Shown: positions 31,717 to 34,016 of the stretch, one piece after another
Layout of the letters: each line of letters starts with the position of its first letter
Numbering within the stretch: the stretch's first letter is position 1
NCBI GenBank assembly: GCA_036794395.1
Contig: DAIRGS010000042.1
Location: 1 to 34,016, forward strand
Source: DASXMX01 sp036794395
Lineage (GTDB): Bacteria; Planctomycetota; Phycisphaerae; Tepidisphaerales; Tepidisphaeraceae
Length of the DNA: 34,016 nucleotides
Reading direction: 5' to 3'
Position numbers and translations under genes: made by a program
The notes under the pieces: model-generated
Seen by the model: the letters and a program-made list of their open reading frames with translations, nothing else
What the model was told of the DNA's origin: nothing
Databases searched by the model: none

Positions 31717-32073
31717 TCAGGCAATCTTCCGCCGCATATGCGATGCAATAAATCCGGCGGGGTCTTCCTTGATCTTGTCGAACAGGCGGCACACCACCGG
31801 CGCGGGCTTGCGGATGCCGTGCTCCCAATGGGCGACGAGATCGGGAGAAACTGCCACAAGTTGAGCGAATACCCCTTGACTCACCCCCATTGACCCCCGC
31901 AACGCCTTGACCTCCTTCGCCCCGTACGCGGAGGGACCTCGAATTTCGGCCGTGCGGATCGTCACCTTGGAGAAATCGCCCGTTTCAAATGCGTACCGGA
32001 GCTGCTTTAAGCCGGTGATAATCTCGTTCGCGGCAGATCTGCTCTTCCGCGGCTTCTTCCTCATCGTGGCCAT
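31717..32073 (-). CDS. higA: HigA/NadS-like XRE antitoxin
   Basis: A 118-residue helix-turn-helix protein: basic N-terminus, a linker with VTIRTAEIRGPSAYG, then XRE helices VKALRGSMGVSQGVFAQLVA and VSPDLVAHWEHGIRKPAPVV. It should bind its own promoter and neutralise the toxin encoded just upstream. ATG 32073 has AAAGG 10 nt upstream; ATG 32082, which overlaps the toxin stop as ATGA, is possible but has no spacing. Toxin-first order is typical of hig loci. Confidence 0.85.
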   Translation of the reverse strand: MATMRKKPRKSRSAANEIITGLKQLRYAFETGDFSKVTIRTAEIRGPSAYGAKEVKALRGSMGVSQGVFAQLVAVSPDLVAHWEHGIRKPAPVVCRLFDKIKEDPAGFIASHMRRKIA

Positions 32074-32078
32074 AGCTG

Positions 32079-32429
32079 TCATCCTTTCCGTTCAATCGAC
32101 TCAACTAATGCTTTAATCGCCCCGCCGACGACCGCCTTTTCTTTCGCGTTTAGGTTGGCTTGTTCGTTCTTGGCGAAAACCGTGATCAGTCCACAGACCT
32201 TGGCTCGCACAACGTATACGTAGCAGACTCGCGTGGCGCCGCTCTTTCCCGTGTTCCACGAGGGAGGCGCGAAACGGATCTTGCGGAGTCCGCCCGTCCC
32301 CGTCACCACTGGGCCAGCCGCCGGGTTCTTCTCAATCAATGCTTCCAGCGCCTGTAAATCTTCGTCGGTCAACTTCAAACGTCGCCACTTCGTGACGAAC
32401 ATTTCGACCTGCATGAAAGTCAATCGCAT
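32079..32429 (-). CDS. higB: HigB2/RelE-like toxin
   Basis: A ~116-residue mRNA-interferase-type toxin. Signature: LTDEDLQALEALIEKNPAAG, VVTGTGGLRKIRFAPP, GKSGATRVCYVYVV and VFAKNEQANLNAKEK, the pattern of the RelE-like HigB2 (PF06296) group, which cleaves ribosome-bound mRNA. I take ATG 32429 because TACTAT ends 8 nt before it; the family core begins at internal Met 32402 (FVTKW). Coupled to the antitoxin through an ATGA overlap or a 5-nt gap. The pair seems complete. Confidence 0.87.
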   Translation of the reverse strand: MRLTFMQVEMFVTKWRRLKLTDEDLQALEALIEKNPAAGPVVTGTGGLRKIRFAPPSWNTGKSGATRVCYVYVVRAKVCGLITVFAKNEQANLNAKEKAVVGGAIKALVESIERKG

Positions 32430-32437
32430 ACATTGCC

Positions 32438-32443
32438 ATAGTA
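32438..32443 (-). promoter_or_regulatory. toxin-antitoxin -10 TACTAT
   Basis: TACTAT on the minus strand followed by 8 nt (GGCAATGT) and ATG 32429, compatible with a leaderless start. Confidence 0.45.
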
Positions 32444-32647
32444 CAATGGACCCCATTTCGATGCAAGAAATGATTTGGGTGGTGCAGCCTCACCAGCCGG
32501 CAGGCCCGAGAATTCGAATTGGTATGGCCTGAAAAAATCTCGCCAGTAACGCAAGCCTAATAGAATCATCCCAAACCCCTCCCGTATCGCGCAGCGATTC
32601 CCCTGTTCGGTTAGCCGCCCGGCTCGCCGGGCACGGCAGCGCCGGGT

Positions 32648-32739
32648 GCAATAAAAGGGGACATGCAATAAAAGGGGTGCAATAAAAGGGGACATTCCTA
32701 TTTTACATATTCTCTCTATAATTAGGAATGTCCCCTTTT
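32648..32739. repeat. AAAAGGGGACATT palindrome with tandem half-copies
   Basis: Arms 32684-32700 (AAAAGGGGACATTCCTA) and 32723-32739 are perfect inverted copies over 17 nt around a 22-nt AT-rich loop. Three direct copies of GCAATAAAAGGGG (from 32648, 32665 and 32679) precede. AAAAGGGGACAT palindromes of this kind occur next to IS200-like transposases in other genomes. It abuts the hemL fragment. Confidence 0.8.
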
Positions 32740-32746
32740 CTTCTCT

Positions 32747-32914
32747 CTGATAAACCCCTCCCGTTGGGCTAACCAGATCCATGAACTTCCGCGGCCCGCC
32801 ATAAGCCGCACACGGCAAACCCCCGCCAATCACTTTACCCAGGCATGTCAGGTCCGGCTTCACATCGTACCTCACCTGCGCCCCGCCCCATGCCACCGCT
32901 TTCCCCATCTCATC
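32747..32914 (-). pseudogene. hemL: fragment of glutamate-1-semialdehyde aminomutase
   Basis: About 55 codons that match the inner part of HemL: DE...VAWGGAQVRYDVKPDLTCLG, with the PLP lysine in CLGKVIGGGLP, AYGGPRKFMDLVSPTGGVYQ. In intact HemL this continues with AGTLSGNP; here the frame runs into the palindrome at 32684-32739. The 5' side stops at DEMGKAVAW, where DEVMTGFRVAW is expected. N- and C-terminal parts are absent nearby, so it is non-functional. The 614-nt gap 32430-33043 otherwise holds only repeats. Confidence 0.75.
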
Positions 32915-33043
32915 GCATTTCAGATTTCTTTTTCTCGCAAAAACCCCGAGACAATCATCCCGTCACCCGAATCGACTGGGGACGGTAAACAGTTAAATTG
33001 AACCGGTCCTTCGAGGAGCGCTCCCACATGGCGGACGGTCCCT

Positions 33044-33448
33044 TTAGCCCCGCTGATCGCTTTTCATCTCGTACGACCGATCAACGGCCGCCAGCAGTTG
33101 ATGAATTCGGGCCGGGTCGCTGATTCGCATTCGGGTCAGCCCCTTCCAGGGCTTGCGCACGAGGTCATCGATGCCAAGTCCGTGGTAGCGTTCTTGCCGG
33201 CCGCTCAGGTTGATCGTGAGAATTGGCGTGCGAACGCCGAGCGTCTGAATCAGCGCGAAATTCGGATTCCATTGCAAGTAGCCGCTCGCCGTCGCGAAGG
33301 GCCTGAGTCCGTGGCGGTGTTCGATGTGGTTGACCAAATTGAGGCACATCAGCCGCGAGGCCGTGCAAGCGCCGCGGTAAATGTCAAATGCCATCAATTC
33401 CTCATCGCTCATCGGGCTATAACCCTTCGCTTGGCGAACGAGGGACAT
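33044..33448 (-). CDS. hypothetical protein, downstream partner of membrane protein
   Basis: A 134-residue soluble protein I do not recognise. It has an N-terminal SDEELMAFDIYRGACTASRL region, then LNLVNHIEHRHGLRPFAT, a strand TPILTINLSG and a charged C-terminus. No signal peptide or membrane helix. AGGA lies 8 nt before ATG 33448. Its start is 1 nt after the stop of the gene at 33450, so they form an operon. Confidence 0.55.
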   Translation of the reverse strand: MSLVRQAKGYSPMSDEELMAFDIYRGACTASRLMCLNLVNHIEHRHGLRPFATASGYLQWNPNFALIQTLGVRTPILTINLSGRQERYHGLGIDDLVRKPWKGLTRMRISDPARIHQLLAAVDRSYEMKSDQRG

Positions 33449-33449
33449 T

Positions 33450-33950
33450 TCAGTCTTCCTCGTTCACCGTGATGACGATCTTGCCGGCTTTGGTGAGATC
33501 GCCGCTGTTGTCAAACAGCTGAATCCTCGCGGTGTCGCCGGCTTTAATGTAGAGCGGGTATCGAGGCCAATCGTACTCGATTACACCGCTCTGATCGTAT
33601 ACCCGGAAATCAAATGTGCCGATCTTCGTACTCGTGCAACGCACGGTCCCTTCGAGACGGTTCAGTGAATCATAGCCAGTGAAGTTGAAGACCGCATTAT
33701 TGAAGGGATTCACAACTTGAATCGAAGGGATCCTATCGGGTATTTCGGCTGGAACTCCTGGCATTACCACTTCCGGTTGCGACGTTGTAGCTTCTGGGAC
33801 ATGGACTAGCCGAATTACAACAGCCACATTGAATAACAGGTATAATATTAACCCAAATCCACCAATAAGGCCGAGCACCTTGTGACCAGAAGACAACTGC
33901 ATAATCTTCCCCCACTGACTCGGCAGAAAGAAGATTGAATAAATCCCCAT
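33450..33950 (-). CDS. single-TM anchored protein with beta-rich extracytoplasmic domain
   Basis: A 166-residue protein. One helix near residues 24-46 (VLGLIGGFGLILYLLFNVAVV) is followed by a TSQPEVVMPG linker and a ~110-residue beta-rich domain (FNFTGYDSLNRLEGTVRCTS, GTFDFRVYDQSGVIEYDW). It could be a signal-anchored periplasmic protein. ATG 33902 (MQLSSGHK) is an alternative start with GGGGGAAG just upstream. Function unknown. Confidence 0.55.
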   Translation of the reverse strand: MGIYSIFFLPSQWGKIMQLSSGHKVLGLIGGFGLILYLLFNVAVVIRLVHVPEATTSQPEVVMPGVPAEIPDRIPSIQVVNPFNNAVFNFTGYDSLNRLEGTVRCTSTKIGTFDFRVYDQSGVIEYDWPRYPLYIKAGDTARIQLFDNSGDLTKAGKIVITVNEED

Positions 33951-33983
33951 GGCGCATGCTGCTAGACCTTAAACAAGCGAATC

Positions 33984-34003
33984 CCCCGCCGTCTTGAGCG
34001 GGG
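33984..34003. repeat. CCCCGC/GCGGGG hairpin at window edge
   Basis: Stem CCCCGC-CGTCTTGA-GCGGGG, loop 8 nt. No T-run; role unclear. Confidence 0.35.
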
Positions 34004-34016
34004 TGGGCGGAAGCGT

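Overview
The window looks like chromosome from a planctomycete of the Phycisphaerae/Tepidisphaerales type. The evidence is indirect: high GC, mature N-termini rich in TQP/SQP/TRP after signal peptides, a membrane protein ending in the CPxC-Y-N-L-T-G-N zinc ribbon common in that phylum, a heme-binding/sugar-dehydrogenase fusion, many small orphan membrane proteins, and large palindromic intergenic repeats. No rRNA, tRNA, CRISPR array or phage module was seen. Layout: 198-2870 holds an Ldh2-type dehydrogenase and an SDR oxidoreductase split by a REP-associated tyrosine transposase (RAYT) with its palindromes on both sides. 3219-5342 is a secreted class C beta-lactamase-fold hydrolase with a large C-terminal extension. 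5436-6813 holds two small membrane proteins. 6900-11300 is an accessory patch of tiny genes, several apparently leaderless (a -10 box ends 6-7 nt before the start codon), with zinc-ribbon proteins, short membrane proteins carrying an L-x-Y-[GE] tag, two frameshifted copies and several local repeats.

From 11375 to 19703 the content is housekeeping: a fused uroporphyrinogen-III methyltransferase/synthase, a GT4-like glycosyltransferase, PutA (proline to glutamate) and a TPR/O-GlcNAc-transferase-like protein. From 19730 to 27743 one strand carries a full phosphate system in transcription order pstS, pstC, pstA, pstB, phoU, phoB, phoR. pstA-pstB-phoU-phoB are tightly packed, while palindromic repeat blocks interrupt pstS/pstC and phoB/phoR. 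A candidate three-unit Pho box lies upstream of pstS. A beta-barrel outer-membrane protein follows at 27924-28865.

The right end (28866-34016) has a structured intergenic region with an orphan terminator, a Fur-like palindrome and promoter before a cytochrome c/glucose-sorbosone dehydrogenase fusion, a small membrane protein, a HigBA-like toxin-antitoxin pair, a hemL fragment abutting a palindromic repeat, and two unrecognised genes at the edge.

The least explained parts are the leaderless small-gene patch with its LxYG-tag membrane proteins, the nested palindromes at operon and convergent-gene junctions, and the structured plus-strand RNA candidate near 28945-29130. All function calls come from reading motifs by eye; no database search was run.
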